NCBI GenBank assembly: GCA_964417725.1
Contig: CAYQIV010000011.1
Location: 37,817-101,816 of the forward strand
Length of the DNA: 64,000 bases
Direction: 5' to 3'
From: SHZI01 sp964417725
GTDB taxonomy: Bacteria; Pseudomonadota; Gammaproteobacteria; Steroidobacterales; GCA-2729495
Under the pieces are notes generated by a model that did no database searches, was not told the DNA's origin, and saw only the letters and a program-made list of their open reading frames with translations. This document shows, piece after piece, positions 26,770 through 34,394 of the stretch; the stretch's first letter is position 1, and every line of letters begins with the position of its first letter. The position numbers and the translations under genes are program-made.

Positions 26770-27821
26770 GGTGAAGGGGTGCGCCAGTCGTACGGGTCCC
26801 ACGCCACCGGGCCATTGCGCAGGCCCTCGACCAGTTCGGCGAGGAAGCGCTCGAGATCCAGCGATGAGGGCGTGCCGTCGGGGCGGCGCAGCCGCGGCGT
26901 GATGGCCAGCGGGTCGTCGGCCACCCAGCCGCCGCCATCGAGGGTGTTGAGCCGTTCGACGAGCGCGTCGAGGCGCACACGCAGGGCAACCCGTCGGCTG
27001 GCCAGTCGCAGCCAGCCTTCATAGCGGTATTCCAGTTCGTAGTGCCGGCCCCGGACACGCAGGAGGCGTGACCGCGCCGTTGCCGTGTTGACGATGAACG
27101 GGTGGACCAGCGCTGTCTCGTTCTCCAGGTAGCGGCGCACCGGCACGGGCTGGAGGTCTTCGGCGAGGTGGACGATGGCGAGGTCGAGCGCCGGATCCGG
27201 GTGTTCCTCGACGCGCACGCGGCCTGCGCTGTGCAGTGCCTCGCCGGCGGCGTAGACCGCATCCTGCGGGCCCCACAGGTGTTCATGGGCGGGCAGGTCG
27301 GCGAGCAGTCCCGGCAGCCGCTCGAGCATCAGTTGGTACTGTGCCGTGACCCGCTCGTCGGCCGTCAGCCCGTCGACAGGCAGCGTCGCGCTGGCCGGAT
27401 CGGTGAGCGCCTCGACGGCAAAACACAGGCGGGCAGCGGCACGGCTGCGCACCACGCCGAAATCGCCGGCCCACGAACCGTCGATGAGCAGTTCACGGTG
27501 GCGCCGGGCGTCGGCCGGCGCGGTCAGGGCGTAGAGGCTGAACAGGCCATCTTCGTCGAAATGGTTGTTGCTGGCCCACGGCACGGCGCAATGCAAAGCC
27601 GGCGTGTCGAGCCAGGCGAAGACAGTGGCCGTCGAGGTGTCGCGGCGTACCTCGGGCGGTGAGGTGTTGTTCGGCCAGTGCGAGAGGGTCAAAACGGTGG
27701 TCGGCAGCGCCGCACCATCGACGATGATGTGCGCCTGGCGGCGGGCCTCGGCATAGGGCAGGTAGGCCGGGGGCGCCGATGGCAGGACCGAGCCGGCGGT
27801 CGCGGACTCAGCGCGTGGCAC
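26760..27821 (-). CDS. Conserved hypothetical protein, 353 residues
   Basis: I do not recognise a characterised family. The protein begins with a GTG (27819-27821) inside the end of the upstream gene, which suggests coupling. Sequence features include ALPTTVLTLSHWPNN and RRDTSTATVFAWLD near the N-terminus, a charged middle, and WVADDPLAITPRL toward the end. There is no signal peptide, membrane segment or nucleotide-binding motif. It appears cytoplasmic. It is the last gene of a three-gene minus-strand set and converges on fixJ. Confidence 0.75.
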   Translation of the reverse strand: MPRAESATAGSVLPSAPPAYLPYAEARRQAHIIVDGAALPTTVLTLSHWPNNTSPPEVRRDTSTATVFAWLDTPALHCAVPWASNNHFDEDGLFSLYALTAPADARRHRELLIDGSWAGDFGVVRSRAAARLCFAVEALTDPASATLPVDGLTADERVTAQYQLMLERLPGLLADLPAHEHLWGPQDAVYAAGEALHSAGRVRVEEHPDPALDLAIVHLAEDLQPVPVRRYLENETALVHPFIVNTATARSRLLRVRGRHYELEYRYEGWLRLASRRVALRVRLDALVERLNTLDGGGWVADDPLAITPRLRRPDGTPSSLDLERFLAELVEGLRNGPVAWDPYDWRTPSPQD

Positions 27822-28197
27822 GGGCCACCCGGCAGCCGATCCAGGCGATGAGGCCGAGTCCGAGCACCGCCAGCAGCAGGTATTGCGGCAGGGCGAGGTA
27901 CTCGACGCCAGGCGCCACCTCGTCGGGGATCACGGCGCGCCACAGGTACCACACCGAGCCGACGAAGGCCGGGATGGTCGTCGGCCATAGTGCAATGCCA
28001 TGTCCGCGCCCGGCGCGGATCGCCCCGCGCAGCAACAGGCCGGAGAACAGTCCGCCGATCAGCATCGGCACCAGGTTGAGGGCGAAGACCGTCAGCAGCG
28101 TGTCCGGCAGCGCACCGAAGACGATGAGTGCCGCCACGGTGGCGGAGACGGGCAACAACAACATGCCCAGCAGATTCATGCGTGCGTATCGGGTCAT
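27808..28197 (-). CDS. Small integral membrane protein of unknown function
   Basis: A 129-residue protein with about four predicted transmembrane helices (for example LLGMLLLPVSATVAALIVFG and LLLAVLGLGLIAWIGC). No family motif is recognised. The ATG at 28195-28197 starts MTRYARM. The stop overlaps the start of the next gene by 14 bases. The amphipathic middle (RAGRGHGIALWP) suggests a short cytoplasmic loop. Its role is unknown; the context only indicates co-expression with two other uncharacterised genes. Confidence 0.7.
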   Translation of the reverse strand: MTRYARMNLLGMLLLPVSATVAALIVFGALPDTLLTVFALNLVPMLIGGLFSGLLLRGAIRAGRGHGIALWPTTIPAFVGSVWYLWRAVIPDEVAPGVEYLALPQYLLLAVLGLGLIAWIGCRVARATR

Positions 28198-28230
28198 GTC
28201 CGGTGCGAGGCCTCCGCGCAGGGGTGGGGG

Positions 28231-29049
28231 TCAGGATTGTCCGCCGACGGCGAAGCGCGTTTCGTCGGCCGGCCATTGCCCGGCATGGCACCAGGCCTCG
28301 AGCGTGGCGAGGCGGCCATCGCGCAACTGCAGCAGGAATTCGGCGGGTTCGGTGAGTTCGGGATGGGCGGCGTGCAGCGGGCGGATCCGCCGCGTGGCAC
28401 CGGTATCGGCCGCGGCCAGCGTGGCCGGAAGGCTGAACCGCGTGACGAAGCCGACGCCGCTGTGGACGCGCGAGGCGACGGAGGCCGCGGCGAGTTGCGC
28501 GCGCAACGCCTCGAGCGCTGGCTCACCCGGTGTGATCATCGCCGCCAGCACGCGCTGCTCCAGCGGCGAGAGGGGGCCAGGGCCATCGGTGCTGCCCGGT
28601 TGCGGCATGCGGGTCATCCGTTGTGCGTGGGTCGTGCCGGCCGGCGTTTCGCCCGGCACGCCTAGTGTAGTGCGCGGCCGGCCCCGCCACCAAGTCAGTG
28701 CGACCGCGGCACCGAAGGCGGTGTAGGCCAGGGTGAACACCCACGGGCTGCCCTCGTAGTACAGCAGCCGGTAGAGCCATGTCTGGATGAAGGTGCCGGC
28801 GTAACCGGGAACGCCGGCGCGTGCGCGCAGCGCGTTCTCGAGGGTCGTCAGCGGGCACACCACGCCGACCCACGCCTGGGCAACGACGAAGCCGATGGCG
28901 CCGAGATGCAGCAGGCGGAAGCGCCGGTTGCGCACCCACGACCAGCCCCGCCACAGGCCCGCCCAGATCAGCACCAGGCCGACGACGACGAACGCCACGA
29001 ACAGCACGTGGAGGATCAGCACGGCATCGGCGAGCATCACCCAGGGCAT
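28231..29049 (-). CDS. DUF2784-like membrane domain fused to an uncharacterised C-terminal domain
   Basis: The N-terminal 125 residues match DUF2784: LADAVLILHVLFVAFVVVG, a conserved WVGVVCPLTTLENALR, and the GYAGTF and YRLLYYEG segments, with about four membrane helices. After a proline/threonine linker the C-terminal 120 residues form a soluble domain (FLLQLRDGRLATLEAWCHAGQWP) that resembles small stand-alone proteins I cannot name. Methionines at 28617 and 28608 could be internal starts for a separate product, but no stop divides the frame. ATG 29049 is preferred over a TTG at 29073. Confidence 0.65.
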   Translation of the reverse strand: MPWVMLADAVLILHVLFVAFVVVGLVLIWAGLWRGWSWVRNRRFRLLHLGAIGFVVAQAWVGVVCPLTTLENALRARAGVPGYAGTFIQTWLYRLLYYEGSPWVFTLAYTAFGAAVALTWWRGRPRTTLGVPGETPAGTTHAQRMTRMPQPGSTDGPGPLSPLEQRVLAAMITPGEPALEALRAQLAAASVASRVHSGVGFVTRFSLPATLAAADTGATRRIRPLHAAHPELTEPAEFLLQLRDGRLATLEAWCHAGQWPADETRFAVGGQS

Positions 29050-29166
29050 CAGTCCCCCGATGGCCGGCGCCAATCAGGCGCTTATGTGCAATGCGGCCCC
29101 GCGCCGCATGGCGCCGGCGTTAGAGTCACGGTGTCGCAATAATAACCAGCAAAAATGGCGGCGATG

Positions 29167-29379
29167 ATGAGCAACACACGCGATCCGCACGCAGCGTGCC
29201 CGCCGGTCGACGAGCCCGATACCGAGGCGACGATGGCCGGCTGGGACCCCTACATCGTGGCACTGGCCAACGGCGGCACGCGCCCGCGCGCCGGTCACGA
29301 ACGCGTCTCCGCCGACAAGGCCCCCGCCGACAGCCGCGAACTCGGCGTGATGGCCTGGCTCGCCACACACGGCGCCTGA
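29167..29379 (+). CDS. Doubtful small ORF, 70 residues
   Basis: An open frame from ATG 29167 (or 29155) to 29379 has base composition like the neighbouring genes but no recognised domain, signal peptide or clear ribosome-binding site. It may be a small hypothetical gene (MSNTRDPHAACPPVDEPD start) or chance. It lies between a divergent gene start and transposase remnants. Confidence 0.25.
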   Translation: MSNTRDPHAACPPVDEPDTEATMAGWDPYIVALANGGTRPRAGHERVSADKAPADSRELGVMAWLATHGA

Positions 29380-29392
29380 GCGATACCCGCCG

Positions 29393-29533
29393 GGCAATGC
29401 AGTTCACAAGCTGGCTTGCTGAGTATCCGGACAGCGCCGTGTCCTTGGGGAAGTACTGCCGCAGGAGACGGTTGGTACTCTCATTCGTGCCTCGCTGCCG
29501 GGGGCTCCGAGGATCACAGAAACAGACTTGCAC
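29393..29533 (-). mobile_element. IS30-family transposase C-terminal remnant
   Basis: On the minus strand a 47-codon stretch reads FCDPRSPRQRGTNESTNRLL followed by RQYFPKDTALSG, the conserved catalytic-core end of IS30-family transposases (a glutamate in NE). Both ends break off into unrelated sequence. It is a non-functional fragment. Confidence 0.75.
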
Positions 29534-29645
29534 GTCGGTGGCCGAAGTGTTCGGCTACATTGAGCGGTTTTATAATCCCCAGCGTCGGCACTCGACGTTG
29601 GGCGGGATCGGCCCGATGGAGTTCGGGAAACAATTCGGTCTTGCT
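29531..29645 (+). mobile_element. IS3-family transposase C-terminal remnant
   Basis: On the plus strand, directly abutting the IS30 fragment, the frame reads VAEVFGYIERFYNPQRRHST then LGGIGPMEF, the hallmark end of an IS3-family OrfB DDE transposase. Nothing else of the element remains. The junction near 29532 joins two unrelated elements, as expected in a decaying insertion hotspot. Confidence 0.75.
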
Positions 29646-29686
29646 TGGGCGGGTATCCGGAAATACCTGGGAAACTCATGCGTGTA

Positions 29687-30679
29687 TCAGTCCTCAAGTC
29701 CGACCGGTGTCACGAAACCGGGCGGCTTGACCGCAAGCACTGAGCAATCGATTTGTTCGAGGATAGTCTCTGCCGTATTGCCCATGATGAAACCGGAAAC
29801 ACCCGTGCGCGCTACCGTGCCCATGACGATGCAATCGATGGCCAGGTATCCAGCCAAGCTCGGAATCTCCTTGCGCGCAGGCCCCTTGAGTAAATGGAGC
29901 TGTGGTTGCAGATAATCGAGAGCATCGCTGGCCGACTTCGATTCAGCCTTCAGGCGGCCGATGCACCCATCGAGCAGGCGCCACTGTTGGCGCCGCTCGT
30001 CCTCAATGTCGTCATCGAATGTGTCCCGCGGCATGCCCGACGAGAAGACGAGCCCGCTCGCCAATTCGCCGAGAGACTCCCAGGCATGGGCAACATGAAG
30101 CTCCGAGGATTCCGCAATCGCAAATGACACGGCCATTTTCAGAATACGAGAATTGAGCTGCTGACGCGTCTCCAACTCCTTGGGTGAGCAGGCATCATCC
30201 ACGTCGATGGCCGCGAGTATACGTCGGTATGATTTTTGTGCCCGTCGTTTGACTAACAAGAGCGGGCAAGGGCACTTTCGCAGCAGATGCATATCGTCTC
30301 CTGAAAAAAGGCGCCCCAGCCAAATCGGAGACTCCGGGCACTTGACCACCAAATCATGCCCGTTACGCAACACCTCCCGAATGACCTCAAGAAACGATGT
30401 GCCTACCAAAACCCTGCCGTCGATGTCGCGTCTTTGGCGAAAGGCCTTCAGGCGGGTTGCGAGCCGCGCTTCGTGTTCACGAACCATGGTCTTCTGTAGC
30501 TCGCCAAACACTTCGTTAGCGTCGCGCACTCGTGTGCCGAGGGCCCGCACGGGCGGAATCACGTCGACGACCGTCAAGCCGGCCTGATGGTTCTCCGCCA
30601 GCGCGACCGCACGCTCCAGGGCCGGGTCTTCCGTCTCTCGGCCGTCCACGACGCAAAAGATGCTTTGAAATCGATTCAT
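29687..30679 (-). CDS. Tandem universal stress protein (UspE-like)
   Basis: A 330-residue cytoplasmic protein with two Usp domains, about 1-150 and 150-325. Each half has the alpha/beta fold and C-terminal beta-strand (PCPLLLVK and DCSVLAVKPP). The second half contains MGTVARTGVSGFIMGNTAE, resembling the ATP-binding G-2X-G-9X-G(S/T) loop. Size and layout resemble E. coli UspE (316 residues). Composition is visibly less GC-rich than the flanking chromosome, consistent with acquisition along with the antiporter gene divergently transcribed from it. Confidence 0.88.
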   Translation of the reverse strand: MNRFQSIFCVVDGRETEDPALERAVALAENHQAGLTVVDVIPPVRALGTRVRDANEVFGELQKTMVREHEARLATRLKAFRQRRDIDGRVLVGTSFLEVIREVLRNGHDLVVKCPESPIWLGRLFSGDDMHLLRKCPCPLLLVKRRAQKSYRRILAAIDVDDACSPKELETRQQLNSRILKMAVSFAIAESSELHVAHAWESLGELASGLVFSSGMPRDTFDDDIEDERRQQWRLLDGCIGRLKAESKSASDALDYLQPQLHLLKGPARKEIPSLAGYLAIDCIVMGTVARTGVSGFIMGNTAETILEQIDCSVLAVKPPGFVTPVGLED

Positions 30680-30734
30680 CTTGGTGCCTTTTGGTGGCTA
30701 CGTCTGCAACATTCCCTTCGGGGCTTCGCCCGCC

Positions 30735-30800
30735 GATAGTACGTAGGTTACTATCGAGACGTAATCTTGTTGAGCCCGTTGCGAGCGTAGTTGGCTCAAC
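30735..30800 (+). promoter_or_regulatory. Two inverted repeats between divergent usp and antiporter genes
   Basis: GATAGTA (30735-30741) and TACTATC (30749-30755) form a perfect 7-base palindrome with a 7-base spacer. GTTGAGCC (30769-30776) and GGCTCAAC (30793-30800) form a second, 8-base one. They lie in an AT-richer 156-base divergent region and are good candidates for shared operators. No regulator can be named. Confidence 0.45.
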
Positions 30801-30835
30801 CCGTGCTTCGATGAAGAAAGAGCATCAGGTCGCGA

Positions 30836-32500
30836 ATGGACTCCGCATTGCCCTTTGCCCAAATCGCCGCAGTGCTGGCGCTGGCCGCGGGCCTCGGCAT
30901 ACTCGGCTTGTTGCTCAGGCAGCCTCTGATCGTGGCCTTTATCGCCACGGGCATCATCGCTGGTCCAGATGTGCTCGGCTTGCTCGAGTCGGCCGACCAG
31001 GTCAGGTTTCTCGCGGAGATCGGCATCGCCGTCTTGCTGTTCCTCGTAGGGCTCAAACTCGATCTGCACATCGTACGTTCCCTCGGGCCGGTCGCGCTCG
31101 CAACCGGTCTTGGACAGGTGGCTTTTACTGCCATCGTGGGTTTCCTGTTGTGTCTCGCGCTCGGACTCGATCCGGTCGCAAGTGCGTATGTTGCCGTTGC
31201 GCTCACTTTCTCGAGCACGATCATCATCGTCAAGCTGCTCTCCGACAAGCGCGAGGCGGATTCGCTTCACGGGCGCATCGCGATAGGTTTCCTGATCGTA
31301 CAAGACATAGTTGTCGTGATTGCGATGATCGTTCTGTCCGCGTTTGGCATCGGCACCACGGCAGCAAGCGCGGAAGAGGTCGCGCTGACGACACTTGGCG
31401 GGAGTATCCTCCTGCTGATCATCATCGGCGCGTTTATGCGGTTTGCAGCCGAGCAACTGTTGCGCCGCGTTGCGCGCGTGCCAGAGCTATTGGTCACGTT
31501 TGCACTTGCCTGGGCAGTACTGTTCGCCGCGATCTCGGATTTCATCGGAATGGGCAAGGAACTCGGCGGTCTGCTCGCCGGCGTGTCGTTGGCCTCGACC
31601 GCGTACCGCGAATCCATAGCCTCGCGCCTGTCGAGCCTGCGCGATTTCCTTCTACTGTTCTTCTTCATCTCGCTGGGTTCTGGAATGCAGATCGGTACGC
31701 TCGGCGAGCAAGTTCCGGCAGCCCTCACGCTGTCGGCGTTCGTGTTGATCGGTAACCCACTGATCGTAATGATCATCATGGGCTTTATGGGATACCGAAA
31801 GCGTACCGGGTTCCTTGCGGGCTTGACCGTGGCGCAGATCAGCGAGTTCTCACTAATCTTTATGGCGATGGGAATCACACTCGGTCACGCTTCGGAAAGT
31901 GCGATGGCGTTGGTCACGCTCGTTGGTCTCGTGACCATCACGCTCTCGACTTACATGATTCTCTATTCACAGACACTGTATCGCTTCGCCGAGCCCTACA
32001 TCGGCGCTTTCGAACGCCGCATCCCTCATCGCGAGGGCGATAGTCCACCGCAACCGCTGGCCCGCTACGAAGCCGTGATTTTCGGTCTCGGTAGGTACGG
32101 CTCCGAAATCGCCAAAGTCCTGCAAGATGCCGGAGTTCGGCCCTTCGGCGTGGACTTCGATCCGGAGACACTCAGGCTCTGGAAGAACCGGGGATTGCCC
32201 GGAATGTATGGCGACGCCGCAGACCCCGATCTGATTTCCAGCCTTCCCCTCAAGGGCGTGCGCTGGGCCATCATCGCGATGCCTCCCGCGGCTGCCACAC
32301 TCACCCACAGTGATGCCCGCGTTGTCCTGGTCAACGCATTGCGGGAGGCGGGCTTTAGTGGAAAGATCGTGATGCGAAGCCAGGATCCCGCGGAGGAGGA
32401 TCGATTGAGGGAGTGTGGCGCGGATGTCGTGTTGTCGCCGTTCGCCGATGCCGCAGTGCGTGCAGGAGAGTTTCTTGGTATTCATCCGAGACCGGAATAA
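30836..32500 (+). CDS. KefB-like monovalent cation:proton antiporter with TrkA-N domain
   Basis: A 554-residue CPA2 antiporter. About twelve membrane helices (1-390) include the family stretch around FLVGLKLDLHIVRSLGPVAL and the GLLAGVSLASTAYRESI region. A cytoplasmic TrkA-N Rossmann domain follows, with IFGLGRYGSEIAKVL (GxGxxG) near residue 410, and ends without a TrkA-C domain. KefB/C-type proteins exchange K+ (or Na+) for H+ under ligand control. ATG 30836 is preceded by AGG. It is divergent from the Usp gene across a palindrome-rich region, and its composition is lower in GC than the flanks. Confidence 0.9.
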   Translation: MDSALPFAQIAAVLALAAGLGILGLLLRQPLIVAFIATGIIAGPDVLGLLESADQVRFLAEIGIAVLLFLVGLKLDLHIVRSLGPVALATGLGQVAFTAIVGFLLCLALGLDPVASAYVAVALTFSSTIIIVKLLSDKREADSLHGRIAIGFLIVQDIVVVIAMIVLSAFGIGTTAASAEEVALTTLGGSILLLIIIGAFMRFAAEQLLRRVARVPELLVTFALAWAVLFAAISDFIGMGKELGGLLAGVSLASTAYRESIASRLSSLRDFLLLFFFISLGSGMQIGTLGEQVPAALTLSAFVLIGNPLIVMIIMGFMGYRKRTGFLAGLTVAQISEFSLIFMAMGITLGHASESAMALVTLVGLVTITLSTYMILYSQTLYRFAEPYIGAFERRIPHREGDSPPQPLARYEAVIFGLGRYGSEIAKVLQDAGVRPFGVDFDPETLRLWKNRGLPGMYGDAADPDLISSLPLKGVRWAIIAMPPAAATLTHSDARVVLVNALREAGFSGKIVMRSQDPAEEDRLRECGADVVLSPFADAAVRAGEFLGIHPRPE

Positions 32501-32514
32501 CCGCAACCGGGTCT

Positions 32515-32735
32515 GGAACAACCAGGAACGGGTCTTGGTGCTGAATGCGATTGCTCGTCGCGTCGTCGACGAGCAACGTGACAAGCACCGGGATTTCGTG
32601 TTCGCGTACCGTGGCCAACCGACGCAGAGCGTCCTCAGTTCGGGATGGAATTTGGCCCCGAACCGCGCCGGCGTGCCACAGGTGAGTGTGCACGGTCTTC
32701 GGCATACATTCGGACATCGGTTGCGGGCGGCACCC
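32515..32735 (+). pseudogene. Tyrosine integrase C-terminal remnant
   Basis: A frame overlapping and following the antiporter stop reads QERVLVLNAIARRVVDEQRD, then KHRDFVFAYRG and VHGLRHTFGHRLRAA. The last stretch holds the HxxR box of phage-type tyrosine recombinases. Homology ends there, before the second histidine and the nucleophilic tyrosine, and no N-terminal domain is present. It lies about 105 bases from the 3' end of tRNA-Arg, the usual integration target. Confidence 0.75.
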
Positions 32736-32840
32736 CCACACGGTCCTGTGAATTTCTCGCACGCATCCCACACAACTTTTGCGAGAAAAGGACAGTGGCC
32801 GAAGGGCGTTCTTTTAACCTGTTGAAAGAAAAGAGTGAAA

Positions 32841-32917
32841 TGGCGCGCCCGAGAGGATTCGAACCTCTGACCCCTGCCTTCGGAGGGCAGTACTCTATCC
32901 AGCTGAGCTACGGGCGC
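32841..32917 (-). tRNA. tRNA-Arg (anticodon CCG)
   Basis: Read on the minus strand, a complete cloverleaf is seen: acceptor GCGCCCG, D-arm GCTC/GAGT, anticodon stem CTGCC/GGCAG with loop CTCCGAA (anticodon CCG, for CGG codons), a T-arm AGAGG-TTCGAAT-CCTCT, and the 3' CCA encoded. The 3' end faces the integrase remnant and the lower-GC patch. Confidence 0.97.
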
Positions 32918-33008
32918 TGCACGCGGCGGCTGATCATACCCAAGCGGGTCTGCCGGCGTCCAACTGCTGCGCTTGCCAGTCGCGCCAGTGCTCGCCATGC
33001 TTGCGCCC

Positions 33009-33719
33009 ATGTCGACTCCCGCCCCGTCTGCCGACCTCTTCCTCGATGTCTTCGACGGGGCACCCGTCCGGACGCTGCAGCCCGGTGAGGTGCTGATCGC
33101 TGCGGGTGCACCGGCCGACCACGTCTACAACATCGTCTCCGGGGTGATGCGCCTGACGCGTACCGGCATGGACGGCCGGCGTCAGGTGCTGGCCTTCCTG
33201 TTCCGCGACAACTTTGTCGGCCTGACCACCACCGACAGTTATTTTTTCGGTGTGGAGGCAGTGACGGCGGCGCGGGTGGCCTGTTGCCCGCGGTGGCGGC
33301 TCGACGAGCGCCTGGCCAGGGATCCGGTGGCGGAACGCGCCTTCATGCACATGATGTCGCGCGTCATCGAGGACATTCTCGACGTGGTCTACAGCCTTGG
33401 TCAGCGCACGGCCGCCGAGCGTCTCGCGGTGTTCCTTCTCTACCTGCGCCACTGGCGCCGCCAGACGGAGCACTTCGGTGATGACGCCGACCCCGCCCTC
33501 GGTGAGGTGCACCTGCCGATGAGTCGTGAGGACATCGCCAATTTCCTCGGCCTGACCAAGGAGACGGTCAGCCGCAGCTTTCGTAACCTCGAGACCCGCG
33601 GCCTGATCACCCGGCGTGGCAGCAGCGCAGTCCATCTCGACGACCTCGAGGGCCTGCGCGCGATGGCCGGGACACGCGACTTCGCCTCCCCCCGGCGGCC
33701 CCTGCTGTCGACCGGTTGA
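33009..33719 (+). CDS. Crp/Fnr-family transcriptional regulator
   Basis: A 236-residue regulator. The N-terminal cyclic-nucleotide-binding-like domain (LQPGEVLIAAGAPADHVYNI) is followed by a dimerisation helix (VVYSLGQRTAAERLAVFLLYL) and a helix-turn-helix (SREDIANFLGLTKETVSRSF). The DNA-reading helix with ExxSR resembles that of FNR/FixK proteins. There is no N-terminal cysteine cluster for an iron-sulfur centre, so it would not sense oxygen directly. A FixK-like role downstream of the FixLJ-like pair is possible but unproven. It starts 91 bases beyond tRNA-Arg. Confidence 0.88.
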   Translation: MSTPAPSADLFLDVFDGAPVRTLQPGEVLIAAGAPADHVYNIVSGVMRLTRTGMDGRRQVLAFLFRDNFVGLTTTDSYFFGVEAVTAARVACCPRWRLDERLARDPVAERAFMHMMSRVIEDILDVVYSLGQRTAAERLAVFLLYLRHWRRQTEHFGDDADPALGEVHLPMSREDIANFLGLTKETVSRSFRNLETRGLITRRGSSAVHLDDLEGLRAMAGTRDFASPRRPLLSTG

Positions 33720-33724
33720 TGCGC

Positions 33725-33752
33725 TTGTGCCCCTGCGGGCAGCACTTATACT
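33725..33752 (+). promoter_or_regulatory. sigma70 promoter of the cytochrome c5 gene
   Basis: TTGTGC (33725-33730) and TATACT (33747-33752) are separated by 16 bases, placing a start near 33759, about 36 bases before the TTG start codon. Confidence 0.5.
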
Positions 33753-33794
33753 CTGTCTCGATCGTCCTTGCCGCCTGAGTGCACAGGAGTTGCC

Positions 33795-34355
33795 TTGAGC
33801 GACCACAACCGGAAATTCTTCGACATCTTCACGCTGGTGATGGGCGGCCTGGTCGCGGTGGGCTTTTTCCTCGTCATCTTCGCGCGCTGGATGGGCGGCG
33901 ACCAGGCGGACTGGCTGCGTGAAGACCCTGCCTACGTGGCCGCGGTCGACGCGCGCCTTGCCCCCGCGGGCCGGGTGGCGTTGCCCGGTGATGCGCCGGA
34001 CGAGCCCGCCGCCCCGCCGCCGGCTGCCGCCCCGGCTGGCGATGCGGCCAGCGTGGCCACCCGCGCCGCGGCCGCACCTCCCGTCGCGGCGTCTGTCAGC
34101 GCCGCCGGCGAATCCATCTACCAGCAGGCTTGCCTGGCCTGTCACGGGACCGGTGTGGCCGGTGCGCCCAGGGTGGGCGATGCCGCGGCATGGAAGCCGC
34201 GCCTGGCACAAGGCCGGGAGACCCTCGACAAACATGGCATTGAGGGGTACCAGGGTGCGGCGGGCTACATGCCGCCCAAGGGGGGCCGGCCTGACCTGTC
34301 CGATGCCGATGTTGCCGCTGCCGTGGATTACATGCTCGACGCTTCCGGCAGCTGA
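33795..34355 (+). CDS. Membrane-anchored cytochrome c5
   Basis: A 186-residue monohaem cytochrome. An N-terminal uncleaved anchor (IFTLVMGGLVAVGFFLVIFA) is followed by a long Ala/Pro linker and a C-terminal haem domain with CLACH at 113-117 and the distal MPPKGG methionine. The family donates electrons to terminal oxidases. The start is a TTG at 33795, chosen because AGGAG lies five bases upstream and no ATG is available in register. It has its own promoter just after the Crp/Fnr gene. Confidence 0.88.
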   Translation: MSDHNRKFFDIFTLVMGGLVAVGFFLVIFARWMGGDQADWLREDPAYVAAVDARLAPAGRVALPGDAPDEPAAPPPAAAPAGDAASVATRAAAAPPVAASVSAAGESIYQQACLACHGTGVAGAPRVGDAAAWKPRLAQGRETLDKHGIEGYQGAAGYMPPKGGRPDLSDADVAAAVDYMLDASGS

Positions 34356-34394
34356 CTGCTCCGTGTCGTGATGGTCCCGGGCGCGGGTCCGCGC

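Noticed and set aside
29050..29400. Search for a duplicate of the tRNA-Arg 3' end as attR
   Set aside because: No repeat of the tRNA 3' terminus was seen on the far side of the lower-GC patch, so exact island ends are not claimed.
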